64,000 nucleotides of DNA from Gordius sp. MW1 (GCA_964036665.1 OZ038527.1:26143901-26207900), one strand, 5' to 3'. Numbered from the stretch's first letter, positions 46,441 through 59,033 are shown. Numbers and translations: made by a program. Notes: generated from the letters alone by a model not told the origin.

Positions 46441-47199
46441 AATACTTGAACAATTAAAATTACACACTACAAGTAAATTTACAAGTGAGTTATTAAGAAA
46501 ATATCTTATGTGGAAAACAGTGTTTATGCATATTATAATTTATTTTAAGAAAATATTCCATTTTGCAATAATATTTGAATTTGTTTCTAGCTTCATTTTG
46601 ATTCCATGATGTTGTTTTCAAAAAGTATCTTCATGAATTATACTTACAAAAATTACCTAAATAATATATCCATTATATAAATTAAACAAATACCATAATC
46701 AGTTCCTATTTTTCCTTTGCTTCAATTAATTGATTCCATGTAATAAAATGAAAATTCTTGAAAGAATGAAAAATGGTGGATACACGAGACCGAAATCACA
46801 AAATGAAAACGTGAGTAAGAAATTTTGTTTATTTCCTACGATTCGTGTTTTTCCGAATGCAAAAAACACGAATCGGTCTTCGTTATTTTTTGGATTGAAT
46901 AAGGAAATGGAATGTCAGAACGCTTATACAGTACAAGAATTTGGATCGTGTAACATTGGCCTAGTAACTCCCTTTAATTTACGCTCTAGGTATATTTGGA
47001 CGTCGTCAAAAAGCAGGTGAAAATGCCGTGTTTGGGACAAGATATATAGTGGAAAAACCTCAACAAGAATAGTTTTTTCCATATGTAATTAATAAAAAAA
47101 ATTATGCCCCTCCCTTAGGTAATCCTTTCTAGCCAGACATAAATATCCTTAAAATGACATTTTTATTTATTAATTTTTTTAGATATATTTTTCTATCTA

Positions 47200-48790
47200 A
47201 AACGATATATTAGGTAATTTGAAATACCACTATACAACATGCCATCCCAATATTCAAAACCCATCGAAAAAATCAATATTAAAGGGAAATAGGTCTGCGG
47301 AGGAAATACAGAAATTAATTAATTAATAACCATGTTAAAAATAGAAGAAGGCCTTTCATTTCGCCTTATTGAAAATAAAAAGTTTAAACATATATTTGAG
47401 CGTATCAACGCCTCAATAAAAGTAATATCAAGACCTAGCTTGGTCAACAACATTAAAAGTCTGTATGAGGATAAAGTTATCGTTATACAAGAGATTTTAA
47501 ATCAAGCTGATGATATATCTTTAACATTGGATGTATGGTCAAGCGTCCAATGTAAATCCTACTTGGGTATTATTGCGCACATTATTAAAGCACATTTCAA
47601 ATGACAAAGTTTTGTATAGAGATATCATGCCTACCATACCCATATACAGGTTATAATATCGCACAATTTTTTGGGTATACGGACTAAATTCAACATCTCC
47701 AACAAGGTAGTGGCTATTACAACGGATAATGCCACTAACATGATTTTGGCCCTAAATCATATTGTATTAAAACAAAAACGACGGGTATTTATCACATCAG
47801 ATGCCTTGGACACGTCATAAACCTATTGGTAAAGGCGGGGATTAAAGTTCTTGAAGAGGATTTAATCAAAGTGTCGAGATGGGTGAGAAGGTTACATACG
47901 TCTCCTAAGCTCATGCAAAAATTTACAGAATTTGCCGGAGTTAAAATTCCCCTTGATATTGTAACTAGGTGGAATAGCACCTTTAATATGCTGAGGGTGT
48001 TCAATAAGGTAAATTAATATTAATTTTTATTATAATTGTTTAGAATGTTGGTGATGGGTGGGCTTTGAGTGGCCCTTTATGCTCGGAAGAAGAAATTCGA
48101 TTTTTCAAAAAAAATCGAATCTTTAATATCTGCTTTTGATGTTATGACCGAATCCATTTACACACAAACGACTCCATCGTTAGTATTATGCCCCTACTAT
48201 GTCGATAAAATTGGAAAATATATTACTGGTTTTAAAGCTGAGAGCCCCAAGATAAAAAATCTACGAAATTAATATTAGAGAAATTAAATAAATATGAATG
48301 TTTATATAATTCCTTTAACTTTTACGTCGGGGTTTAACTTGATAGATTTGAAAAGGCAAAAAATGTCAAAGGATTGTATTACGGCAAAAAATGAATTGGA
48401 ATTAGAGGTTCTGTTAACATTGACGACTACGTCAATAACGGAATCATCTCAGCCATTATCTTCATTAGCATTTCAATTATTAGAAGAGCATTTTTAAAAT
48501 TATTATTAATTATATTTTAAGAAGTAATATCCAACCGAATAATGAAGAATTAAATACATATTTGGATCATTCCTTACTTGATGGTAATATATAAATTGAT
48601 ATGAATTTTATTGGTGTATATTACATTTTAGTATTATTTAGCCTACCAAAATATCTTGGATTGGTGGTCAAGAAACCTAAAAAATATCCCAAGATATCGA
48701 AAATAGCCAAAAAATTTTTTTAGCCCAACAAGGCACGTTAGTTCCTGCCGAGAGATTGTTTTCAGCAGCATCCAACATAGTCACAAAAAA
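47200..48790 (+). pseudogene. hAT transposase pseudogene, right arm
   Basis: Mirror copy of 34306-35896 with the same order (BED finger end, DVWSS, TDNATN, TRWNSTF, dimerisation AERLFSAASNIV) and the same lesions. A few substitutions separate the two (for example Ser for Tyr in VMTE-SIYTQTT). The last ~50 bp are also the start of tandem unit 1. Confidence 0.85.
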
Positions 48791-49199
48791 CAGTTTTGTC
48801 CTCGTGTGTTAATTATATTATATGTTTGAGAGATTAATGGTATTAACAAGAACATAATATTAATTAAATTTTAAAGAAAAAAAAATTAAAATAAAAATTC
48901 CTTTTAGTTTTAAATAAGGGCTAAATTCTGAAACTACCCGCCCGATTCGCTCGAAACTTTACCCGTAGGTGCCCAGGGCGGCCAGGGGTAAAATAACATT
49001 CTCCGATTCCTAAAATACCTTTTCATTTTAAAAATATCGGACATTTCCCGGCCAGTTTCATAAAAATTTCGACTTATTTGGCCAATGGTCATTTTTTTCA
49101 TTGGTCAGTAGCCAGCGGACGGTCATAAATTCATATTATCAATGATATTAACAAGAACAAAATATTAATTTAATTTAAAAAAATATATAAAAGTTTTTG

Positions 49200-49560
49200 T
49201 CCTCTCCCGAGCTTGAACCCTGAGTTTACAATGTTTGTTAATTTCATTAATTATGTGATTTATGACCAAACAGAATAAAGGGGGGCCTAGGGAGTCGCCT
49301 TGTTGGATCCTTTCTGCGGATTCAAGGAAGAATTTTTCAAATTTCAAAATTGAAGGGCACCCGTAACTTAAAATGATGTAGTTAGTGTATTGGGGAAATA
49401 GCTTGATAAAATCGTTAATAAAAGCTGTGCGGCGAACGCTGTTGAAAACATTTTTAAAATCCAGTTTTAGAAAGGAGTCACCCAGAGGGAGGTGTTCCAG
49501 GGCTAAGCGTGCGGCGTGGGTAGCTATCTCGCACCCTCCTTTGACCAACAACTCAACCTC
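49200..49560 (-). pseudogene. LINE-type RT fragment, right arm / unit 1
   Basis: Mirror of 33536-33896 (LKLDFKNVFNSVRR...QQGDSLGPPLFCLV), lacking the YxDD box. Confidence 0.75.
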
Positions 49561-50587
49561 TAAATAAAATTAACAAAAAAATTGCATTTAAAAGGCTGCA
49601 AAATATAAAAGAATATCTCTGTGAAAGATCCATGCTGGTTTCTTGCTTATCAAAAAATTAGCGGACCGAGCTCGGGCAATTGGTTTTTTCGTATTGGGGG
49701 ACCAATTAAGCCTAAAAAACTAAGGCATATTTCAAATTCAAACAATGGCTCCGGCTTGGGTTTACAGAGAATTTGTAAGGAGCTCTTTGCAAATTGCGCT
49801 CATGGAAGAAAGACCACAGGTGCAATTGGGTCACGATTTAAACAAATTAATTGTTAATGCTTTTTTATGTACAAACTTATTATTGTAGATAATATTGATG
49901 TTTTTTTTATCAAAAACCCATTGTAGATATTGAATGTATATAATTTAAATTATTTTTGTTTAATCGAAACTTTTTAGTACAAAATCTACGCCCCCCCCCC
50001 CTTGAGGCAATCCTGCCTAGGACACTGGCCTTTGGATACTTGTGTTTTGTAAAAGTAACACGACAAACATTGCAATACGTCCAACTTGATCAAGATGTGA
50101 AATTGACTAAAACGGGCGAACCTTTCATGTCCAAATAGGTTTTAACGTTGTGTTCTACGGGCAAAGTTATATATAAATTATCTTGAATCCATAAAATCTT
50201 CCTTTTGCATTATTTGTCAAAATATATTTCATACATATGTGGCTTTTTTATATTTTTAAGCCATTCGCGTTCTATATTGTGAAAGGTGCTATGATAGAAA
50301 TTAACTTTAGATTTTATTTTGCACTAGATGAACCCGGCAAACGTTGTTTTGCCATTTACCCGGGTGTATTAGCAGAATATATATCATTTTATAGATAAAT
50401 TTCAATAGATTAAGAATATATCAAATATAATTGGTAAGTGTTTATTATGCAAAAATTTTTAAACAAATAGTTAAAGAGGGTCCAAGGCCCAGGCCCACTT
50501 AATTTATTTAGCCACGCAGGAGGGGACACGACCGTCCTATAATAATAATTGACGTGAAAAATAAGCAAAAAAATGACTTTGATTTAA

Positions 50588-50905
50588 CATGGGCGTACGC
50601 AGGTTTTGAATTAGGGGGGGGGGGGGGGGGGTAGAATTAAAAAAAAAAATTTTCTGACACCAAAAAAATAATTTAAAAATTTTTCAGCGGGCAAAAAAAA
50701 GGTCTCGACATCCAAAAATTGTCCCTACCAAAAATTTTCCTGAAAGCAAAAAAAAAGGTCCTCGACTATCCAAAATTTGGGCAGTGGCTAATTAGGGAGG
50801 GGCAGTGTCTAATTAGGAAAGGGCAGTGACTAATGGGGGGGGGCAAAACATAATTTTTTTTTTAATTTTTAAGGGTTTTTGTATTGAAAATTTTTTTATT
50901 ACCCA
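50588..50905. repeat. MITE remnant with CATGGGCGTACGCAGG end (unit 1)
   Basis: Left terminus present, followed by a G-homopolymer and GCAGTGTCTAATTAGG repeats. Right terminus not found. Repeated near 55745 and 60888 with different G-tract lengths. Confidence 0.6.
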
Positions 50906-51950
50906 AATAAGTTTATCCAATAATATAATTTACACGGAAAAGCTTCTTTTATGATATGGAATAAAAAGCATATATGTAATTAATTGGGGAAGAGCATATT
51001 AATACTTATTAATTGCTATGCAATTTATTTATGATAAAGCTTAGCATAAGCCTTAAAGAAATGTCACTGAGTTTTAAATGTAATTTAAGTTTCTTCTACA
51101 AAATAAACGCATAACCATGACATAAAATACTTTGTAGAATCTAATGTTTATATTCCTCTGGTTCATTCATATTGTAACGGGTCTAGCCTGATTTAATATG
51201 AAAGAAAATTTTTATGCAGCAATAAAACATTTAAGCTTCATATATTATACGTATAGTTGTAAAGTTGCTGTTTTGCTCTGACTTGGACGTAAACACATAT
51301 CTAGCATATGTGCTCGGACGCATAAGCTTTGTCATCAAGAGGGGTAAAATGCTTGAGGAGTTAAGTTGTAACAGCAAATACAAGCTCAAGCAGTAAAAAT
51401 GTTAGCTTGTTTGCAACTTTAAATAAAAGTAGTTTTGTAGGAGCAATTGCTGATAGCAAGTTGCTTGTCCATTTTGCTCAACGAATGTGTTAATTAATTA
51501 TGTCTTATGCGATTTTTCCCACCTTTTATAAAACCTTGCATTGTGACCTGAACTAAAAATATTATTAAATATAAATTTAGAAACATTAAGTCATATTAAA
51601 AATGTCAAAATAATTATTTATACAATAAAACATAATTTCGCCATTTATAAAAAATAAATCTTAAAAATCATTTTAGATATATATAATAAAAATCGAGAAA
51701 AAAATGAGTTCGCACCTTTAATATAATTAAAACATTTACACCTTTTCTTAAAAACGATAAAATATAAAGTTAAACCATATTAAAATTGTCAAAAAAATTA
51801 TTACCATCTGGGTGAGACAGATAATTCAAAAATTTATAATTAAATAAATTTTACATGTATAAAAAATAAATTTTGATTTCAAAATATATTTTAGCCATAT
51901 GTAAATAAAATGGCAAAATAAATTAGCCTTAAAAAATATTTATCCATAAC

Positions 51951-52230
51951 AAATAGCCATTGGCATAGGGAGGGGTGGTTTTCCGATTAGAACCCCTCCC
52001 ATGATTTTTAATTTATATAATTTTTACATTGTATATTTATAAAAAAATATTTGTTGGAATTTTATTTTGTATTTTATTATTTTTACGCCAATATCACTTT
52101 AAACTTTTAGGAAACAAAACATTTAGAACTCAAAAAAATCGTTACAAAAAATTTGATCTTACAAATTTTATACCCCCCCCCCCCCCCCCCTTTGAGGAAA
52201 TCCTACTTACGCCTATGCAAATAGCCATGT
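51951..52230. mobile_element. MITE with GGCATAGG ends (unit 1)
   Basis: GGCATAGGGAGGGG at the left and CTTACGCCTATGC at the right, flanked by AAATAGCCAT on both sides. A long C-tract lies near the right end. Present in all three units (also about 57100-57370 and 62240-62525). Confidence 0.6.
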
Positions 52231-52287
52231 TATTGTTGAACAACAGAATGTATTAAAACAAAACAACTCATTATAATGTGATATGAG

Positions 52288-52542
52288 ATGCTATGAGCAG
52301 TGCTTGCTCATAGCATTTGCTCATATTAAACTGTTAGTTAACTTATAATGCTGCTCAGGCACACAGCTCTATACATGAGTTACTTTTTGCTACTATCTTT
52401 TCGCCTCTCGAGCATTTTCATCTGATACTGTATCCTACTCATGAGTAGAGTAGGATACACAGTGCTTGTGAGGGGACAGAGCTTACAGTGAGCAATGCTC
52501 ACTGGAGCAAATTACCATCACTAATTATACGTCATATGACGT
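52288..52542. repeat. cluster of perfect short hairpins (unit 1)
   Basis: ATGCTATGAGCA/TGCTCATAGCAT (52288-52316, 5-nt loop), TGTATCCTACTC/GAGTAGGATACA (52429-52459, 7-nt loop), CAGTGAGCA/TGCTCACTG (about 52485-52505), and the palindrome ACGTCATATGACGT (52529-52542). All four are kept in units 2 and 3. Confidence 0.75.
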
Positions 52543-52589
52543 CTTTATTAAGTGCCAAAACGTATAAAACAACGTATAAAACAAAAAAA

Positions 52590-52760
52590 CTTGACCCCTA
52601 AAAAACTAGTGGACCGATTTGGCTCGAACAAATCTTAAAACATGCTCCGGAGTATGGGGAATAAACTGTAAAATTTTGAGCCAAATAGGTCTGGTAGTTT
52701 TCCAAATTTGGTGGTGGCATACAAACAAACAAACACACATACACACAAACACAAACATAG
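52590..52760 (+). repeat. RTE- or SINE-like 3' tail with microsatellite (unit 1)
   Basis: GTGGACCGATTTGGCTCGAA ... GGTCTGGTAGTTTTCC ... GGTGGCATACAAACAAAC, ending in a CAAACACACA microsatellite. This style of 3' end is known from RTE LINEs and their SINEs. No protein part adjoins it. Confidence 0.5.
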
Positions 52761-53076
52761 TTTCATTTTTATTAATTGACATTAGCATTTTTCCATTTTT
52801 TTAACAATCAACTTGAAAATAGAATATACTAGCTGATTCTCATCACTAATTCAAACTACATAAATTACTCCTGTTTTTAATTTGACTATTAAAAGGTAAA
52901 TTATTTCAATAAAGTTATATTTTAAATTTCTTAAGGTTAACCGTGAAGTTTAGCTAATCCTCATCGTTAATTTAAATTACATTTAATACATATTCAAAAG
53001 CAAGTAATTTAAATTTTATAAATGTTTCTTGCAAATTAAATTAATATGATATGATAACTTGTTTATAAAATTTATT

Positions 53077-53258
53077 TTTATAGTGGGAAGCTGTCTCTGC
53101 ATTCCGAAGAAAAAACACGAAAAGAAGAAAATTGATTTTAAGATTTATTCTTTAAATATAACCACAATTACCACGCCATCTAATGTTGAGATATATCCTG
53201 AAATGGTCCGGCAGGTGGCTCTCCGTGGGGAGATAAACATATCTACAGAACACATGTA
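53077..53258 (+). other. conserved open segment of unknown origin (unit 1)
   Basis: A 66-codon frame (53059-53259) is identical in all three units and is preceded by an acceptor-like TTTTTATAG, ending near a GTAATT donor-like site. It resembles an internal exon, but no family is recognised. Confidence 0.25.
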
Positions 53259-53274
53259 ATTATGAATAGATGTA

Positions 53275-53415
53275 TGTGAGTATGGATCATAGGTACCTAT
53301 GGATGGATGGATCATACGTATGTATAGATGTATGGTTCATACATATGTATGGATGGATGGATCATACGTATGTATAGATGTATGGTTCATACATATGTAT
53401 CGATGGATGGTCCTT
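53275..53415 (+). repeat. GGAT-rich minisatellite (unit 1)
   Basis: About two and a half copies of a ~50-bp unit (GGATGGATGGATCATACGTA and GTATAGATGTATGGTTCATA). Repeated near 58410-58550 and 63570-63710. Confidence 0.85.
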
Positions 53416-53645
53416 AATTGCATACATCTATTCATAAATTTATTTAATGTTAAAATGCTTTTATTCTTTAAAATTGATACACGATACAATAAAGGAGCTT
53501 AAAATAATATTATAAATAAAAAAAATTATTCATCACATTCGTCAATAGCCAACACGGGCCATGTGTCAGATAAACATTTGTAATTATATTTAGATATCAA
53601 AATGCCGATTTTTTGGCGTAAAATAAAGCTGGGTGAGTATTTAGC

Positions 53646-53900
53646 TTAGGGGGATCTGTTTCCTATCGATTTAAAAAGTGCTAATGCTTTTTTGCCAAGA
53701 GTAGCCGAACCGGAAGCTACTATTGGAATAAAAATCTTAGAATGAGCATTGGCTCGGTATTTGAGTGTTTTACGATCTTCGGCACAAGAAAGTGGGTTAT
53801 AATTATTATTAGTTGGCGCAAAGATATCGATGCAGGTAAAGTCCCATGCTAGGAACTTACCATCCTCCCAGGGGATCAAAGAAGCTCCGTCGGAACTAAC
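53646..53900 (-). pseudogene. LINE C-terminal domain fragment (end of unit 1)
   Basis: Minus-strand reading SSDGASLIPWEDGKFLAWDF then TCIDIFAPTN...KTLKYRANAHSKIFIPIVASGS. This resembles the C-terminal part of invertebrate LINE-like reverse transcriptase proteins (pattern PDG..L.PW..GK.L.WD.T..DT.A). It abuts the unit junction exactly. Confidence 0.65.
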
Positions 53901-54354
53901 CCTGCCGAGAGATTGTTTTCAGCAGCATCCAACATAGTCACAAAAAACAGTTTTGTCCTCGTGTGTTAATTATATTATATGTTTGAGAGATTAATGGTAT
54001 TAACAAGAACATAATATTAATTAAATTTTAAAGAAAAAAAAATTTAAATAAAAATTCCTTTTAGTTTTAAATAAGGGCTAAATTCTGAAACTACCCGCCC
54101 GATTCGCTCGAAACTTTACCCGTAGGTGCCCAGGGCGGCCAGGGGTAAAATAACCTTTTCCGATTCCTAAAGTACCTTTTCATTTTAAAAATATCGGACA
54201 TTTCCCGGCCAGTTTCATAAAAATTTCGACTTATTTGGCCAATGGTCATTTTTTTCATTGGTCAGTAGCCAGCGGACGGTCATAAATTCATATTATCAAT
54301 GATATTAACAAGAACAAAATATTAATTTAATTTAAAAAAATATATAAAAATTTT

Positions 54355-54717
54355 TGTCCTCTCCCGAGCTTGAACCCTGAGTTTACAATGTTTGTTAATT
54401 TCATTAATTATGTGATTTATGACCAAACAGAATAAAGGGGGGCCTAGGGAGTCGCCTTGTTGGATCCTTTCTGCGGATTTAAGGAAGAATTTTTCAAATT
54501 TCAAAATTGAATGGCACCCGTAACTTAAAATGATGTAGTTAGTGTATTGGGGAAATAGCTTGATAAAATCGTTAATAAAAGCTGTGCGGCGAACGCTGTT
54601 GAAAACATTTTTAAAATCCAGTTTTAGAAAGGAGTCACCCAGAGGGAGGTGTTCCAGGGCTAAGCGTGCGGCGTGGGTAGCTATCTCGCACCCTCCTTTG
54701 ACCAACAACTCAACCTC
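54355..54717 (-). pseudogene. LINE-type RT fragment, unit 2
   Basis: Same fragment as 49200-49560 with two or three replacements (for example His for Pro in GYGC-H-SIL). No YxDD box. Confidence 0.75.
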
Positions 54718-57700
54718 TAAATAAAATTAACAAAAAAATTGCATTTAAAAGGCTGCAAAATATAAAAGAATATCTCTGTGAAAGATCCATGCTGGTTTCT
54801 TGCTTATCAAAAAATTAGCGGACCGAGCTCGGGCAATTGGTTTTTTCGTATTGGGGGGCCAATTAAGCCTAAAAAACTCAGGCATATTTCAAATTCAAAC
54901 AATGGCTCCGGCTTGGGTTTACAGAGAATTTGTAAGGAGCTCTTTGCAAATTGCGCTCATGGAAGAAAGACCACAGGTGCAATTGGGTCACGATTTAAAC
55001 AAATTAATTGTTAATGCTTTTTTATGTACAAACTTATTATTGTAGATAATATTGATGTTTTTTTTATCAAAAACCCATTGTAGATATTGAATGTATATAA
55101 TTTAAATTATTTTTGTTTAATCGAAACTTTTTAGTACAAAATCTACGCCCCCCCCCCTTGAGGCAATCCTGCCTAGGACACTGGCCTTTGGATACTTGTG
55201 TTTTGTAAAAGTAACACGACAAACATTGCAATACGTCCAACTTGATCAAGATGTGAAATTGACTAAAACGGGCGAACCTTTCATGTCCAAATAGGTTTTA
55301 ACGTTGTGTTCTACGGGCAAAGTTATATATAAATTATCTTGAATCCATAAAATCTTCCTTTTGCATTATTTGTCAAAATATATTTCATACATATGTGGCT
55401 TTTTTATATTTTTAAGCCATTCGCGTTCTATATTGTGAAAGGTGCTATGATAGAAATTAACTTTAGATTTTATTTTGCACTAGATGAACCCGGCAAACGT
55501 TGTTTTGCCATTTACCCGGGTGTATTAGCAGAATATATATCATTTTATAGATAAATTTCAATAGATTAAGAATATATCAAATATAATTGGTAAGTGTTTA
55601 TTATGCAAAAATTTTTAAACAAATAGTTAAAGAGGGTCCAAGGCCCAGGCCCACTTAATTTATTTAGCCACGCAGGAGGGGACACGACCGTCCTATAATA
55701 ATAATTGACGTGAAAAATAAACAAAAAAATGACTTTGATTTAACATGGGCGTACGCAGGTTTTGAATTAGGGGGGGGGGGGGTAGAATTAAAAAAAAAAT
55801 TTTCTGACACCAAAAAAATAATTTAAAAATTTTTCAGCGGGCAAAAAAAAGGTCTCGACATCCAAAAATTGTCCCTACCAAAAATTTTCCTGAGAGCAAA
55901 AAAAAAGGTCCTCGACTATCCAAAATTTGGGCAGTGGCTAATTAGGGAGGGGCAGTGTCTAATTAGGAAAGGGCAGTGACTAATGGGGGGGGGCAAAACA
56001 TAATTTTTTTTTTAATTTTTAAGGGTTTTTGTATTAAAAATTTTTTTTATTACCCAAATAAGTTTATCCAATAATATAATTTACACGGAAAAGCTTCTTT
56101 TATGATATGGAATAAAAAGCATATATGTAATTAATTGGGGAAGAGCATATTAATACTTATTAATTGCTATGCAATTTATTTATGATAAAGCTTAGCATAA
56201 GCCTTAAAGAAATGTCACTGAGTTTTAAATGTAATTTAAGTTTCTTCTACAAAATAAACGCATAACCATGACATAAAATACTTTGTAGAATCTAATGTTT
56301 ATATTCCTCTGGTTCATTCATATTGTAACGGGTCTAGCCTGATTTAATATGAAAGAAAATTTTTATGCAGCAATAAAACATTTAAGCTTCATATATTATA
56401 CGTATAGTTGTAAAGTTGCTGTTTTGCTCTGACTTGGACGTAAACACATATCTAGCATATGTGCTCGGACGCATAAGCTTTGTCATCAAGAGGGGTAAAA
56501 TGCTTGAGGAGTTAAGTTGTAACAGCAAATACAAGCTCAAGCAGTAAAAATGTTAGCTTGTTTGCAACTTTAAATAAAAGTAGTTTTGTAGGAGCAATTG
56601 CTGATAGCAAGTTGCTTGTCCATTTTGCTCAACGAATGTGTTAATTAATTATGTCTTATGCGATTTTTCCCACCTTTTATAAAACCTTGCATTGTGACCT
56701 GAACTAAAAATATTATTAAATATAAATTTAGAAACATTAAGTCATATTAAAAATGTCAAAATAATTATTTATACAATAAAACATAATTTCGCCATTTATA
56801 AAAAATAAATCTTAAAAATCATTTTAGATATATATAATGAAAATCCAGAAAAAATGAGTTCGCACCTTTAATATAATTAAAACATTTACACCTTTTCTTA
56901 AAAACTATAAAATATAAAGTTAAACCATATTAAAATTGTCAAAAAAGTTATTACCATCTGGGTGAGACAGAAAATTCAAAAATTTATAATTAAATAAATT
57001 TTACATGTATAAAAAATAAATTTTGATTTCAAAATATATTTTAGCCATATATAAATAAAATGGCAAAATAAATTAGCCTTAAAAAATATTAATCCATAAC
57101 AAATAGCCATTGGCATAGGGAGGGGTGGTCGATTAGAACCCCTCCCATGATTTTTAATTTATATAATTTTTACATTGTATATTTATAAAAAAATATTTGT
57201 TGGAATTTTATTTTGTATTTTATTATTTTTACGCCAATATCACTTTAAACTTTTAGGAAACAAAACATTTAGAACCCAAAAAAATCGTTACAAAAAATTT
57301 GATCTTACAAATTTTATACCCCCCCCCCCCCCCTTTGAGGAAATCCTACTTACGCCTATGCAAATAGCCATGTTATTGTTGAACAACAGAATGTATTAAA
57401 ACAAAACAACTCATTATAATGTGATATGAGATGCTATGAGCAGTGCTTGCTCATAGCATTTGCTCATATTAAACTGTTAGTTAACTTATAATGCTGCTCA
57501 GGCACACAGCTCTATACATGAGTTACTTTTTGCTACTATCTTTTCGCCTCTCGAGCATTTTCATCTGATACTGTATCCTACTCATGAGTAGAGTAGGATA
57601 CACAGTGCTTGTGAGGGGACAGAGCTTACAGTGAGCAATGCTCACTGGAGCAAATTACCATCACTATATACGTCATATGACGTCTTTATTAAGTGCCAAA

Positions 57701-58778
57701 ACGTATAAAACAACGTATAAAACAAAAAAACTTGACCCCTAAAAAACTAGTGGACCGATTTGGCTCGAACAAATCTTAAAACATCCTCCGGAGTATGGGA
57801 AATAAACTGTGAAATTTTGAGCCAAATAGGTCTGGTAGTTTTCCAAATTTGGTGGTGGCATACAAACAAACAAACACACAAACACAAACATAGTTTTATT
57901 TTTATTAATTGACATTAGCATTTTTCCATTTTTTTAACAATCAACTTGAAAATAGAATATACTAGCTGATTCTCATCACTAATTCAAACTACACAAATTA
58001 CTCCTGTTTTTAATTTGACTATTAAAAGGTAAATTATTTCAATAAAGTTATATTTTAAATTTCTTAAGGTTAACCGTGAAGTTTAGCTAATCCTCATCGT
58101 TAATTTAAATTACATTTAATACATATTCAAAAGCAAGTAATTTAAATTTTATAAATGTTTCTTGCAAATTAAATTAATCTGATATGATAACTTGTTTATA
58201 AAATTTATTTTTATAGTGGGAAGCTGTCTCTGCATTCCGAAGAAAAAACACGAAAAGAAGAAAATTGATTTTAAGATTTATTCTTTAAATATAACCACAA
58301 TTACCACGCCATCTAATGTTGAGATATATCCTGAAATGGTCCGGCAGGTGGCTCTCCGTGGGGAGATAAACATATCTACAGAACACATGTAATTATGAAT
58401 AGATGTATGTGAGTATGGATCATACGTACCTATGGATGGATGGATCATACGTATGTATAGATGTATGGTTCATACATATGTATGGATGGATGGATCATAC
58501 GTATGTATAGATGTATGGTTCATACATATGTATCGATGGATGGTCCTTAATTGCATACATCTATTCATAAATTTATTTAATGTTAAAATGCTTTTATTCT
58601 TTAAAATTGATACACGATACAATAAAGGAGCTTAAAATAATATTATAAATAAAAAAAATTATTCATCACATTCGTCAATAGCCAACACGGGCCATGTGTC
58701 AGATAAACATTTGTAATTATATTTAGATATCAAAATGCCGATTTTTTGGCGTAAAATAAAGCTGGGTGAGTATTTAGC

Positions 58779-59033
58779 TTAGGGGGATCTGTTTCCTATC
58801 GATTTAAAAAGTGCTAATGCTTTTTTGCCAAGAGTAGCCGAACCGGAAGCTACTATTGGAATAAAAATCTTAGAATGAGCATTGGCTCGGTATTTGAGTG
58901 TTTTACGATCTTCGGCACAAGAAAGTGGGTTATAATTATTATTAGTTGGCGCAAAGATATCGATGCAGGTAAAGTCCCATGCTAGGAACTTACCATCCTC
59001 CCAGGGGATCAAAGAGGCTCCGTCGGAACTAAC
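58779..59033 (-). pseudogene. LINE C-terminal domain fragment, unit 2
   Basis: Copy of 53646-53900 with an unchanged protein reading from MIPWEDGKF onward. Confidence 0.65.

Larger units (their letters stand above)
44175..51354 (-). repeat. right arm of giant palindrome
   Basis: Mirror of 31736-39152. It carries the satellite element reversed, then MULE-like, hAT and LINE fragments, and the MITE remnant. Its outer end is GGGGTAAAATGCTT at 51354. The part from 48744 outward is also the first half of tandem unit 1. Confidence 0.92.
48744..53900 (+). repeat. tandem unit 1 (5,157 bp)
   Basis: First of three head-to-tail units. It starts in the hAT dimerisation segment (CCTGCCGAGAG), includes the LINE RT fragment (minus), the MITE remnant, the palindrome arm edge (51354), a hairpin cluster, an RTE/SINE-like tail, a GGAT-rich minisatellite, and ends with a LINE C-terminal fragment (minus). 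Confidence 0.93.
53901..59033 (+). repeat. tandem unit 2 (5,133 bp)
   Basis: Same order as unit 1. It begins with the hAT tail (53901-53985), LINE RT fragment on minus (54355-54717), MITE remnant near 55745, hairpin cluster near 57429, RTE/SINE tail near 57735, minisatellite near 58410 and LINE C-terminal piece (58779-59033, minus). Differences from unit 1 are mainly homopolymer lengths and scattered substitutions. Confidence 0.93.

Noticed and set aside
49621-49857. 78-codon frame repeated at 33239 (minus), 54778 and 59911
   Set aside because: Its conservation follows from the recent duplication of the DNA. No family resemblance, and it lies in a repeat.
31736-51354. Palindrome as a pure assembly artefact
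   Set aside because: Arms differ by substitutions and by satellite copy number, and a 5-kb unique spacer separates them. Still needs long-read confirmation.
31736-51354. Palindrome as the two TIRs of one giant transposon
   Set aside because: The outer ends show no terminal motif or target duplication: left joins a satellite array, right continues into tandem-unit sequence.
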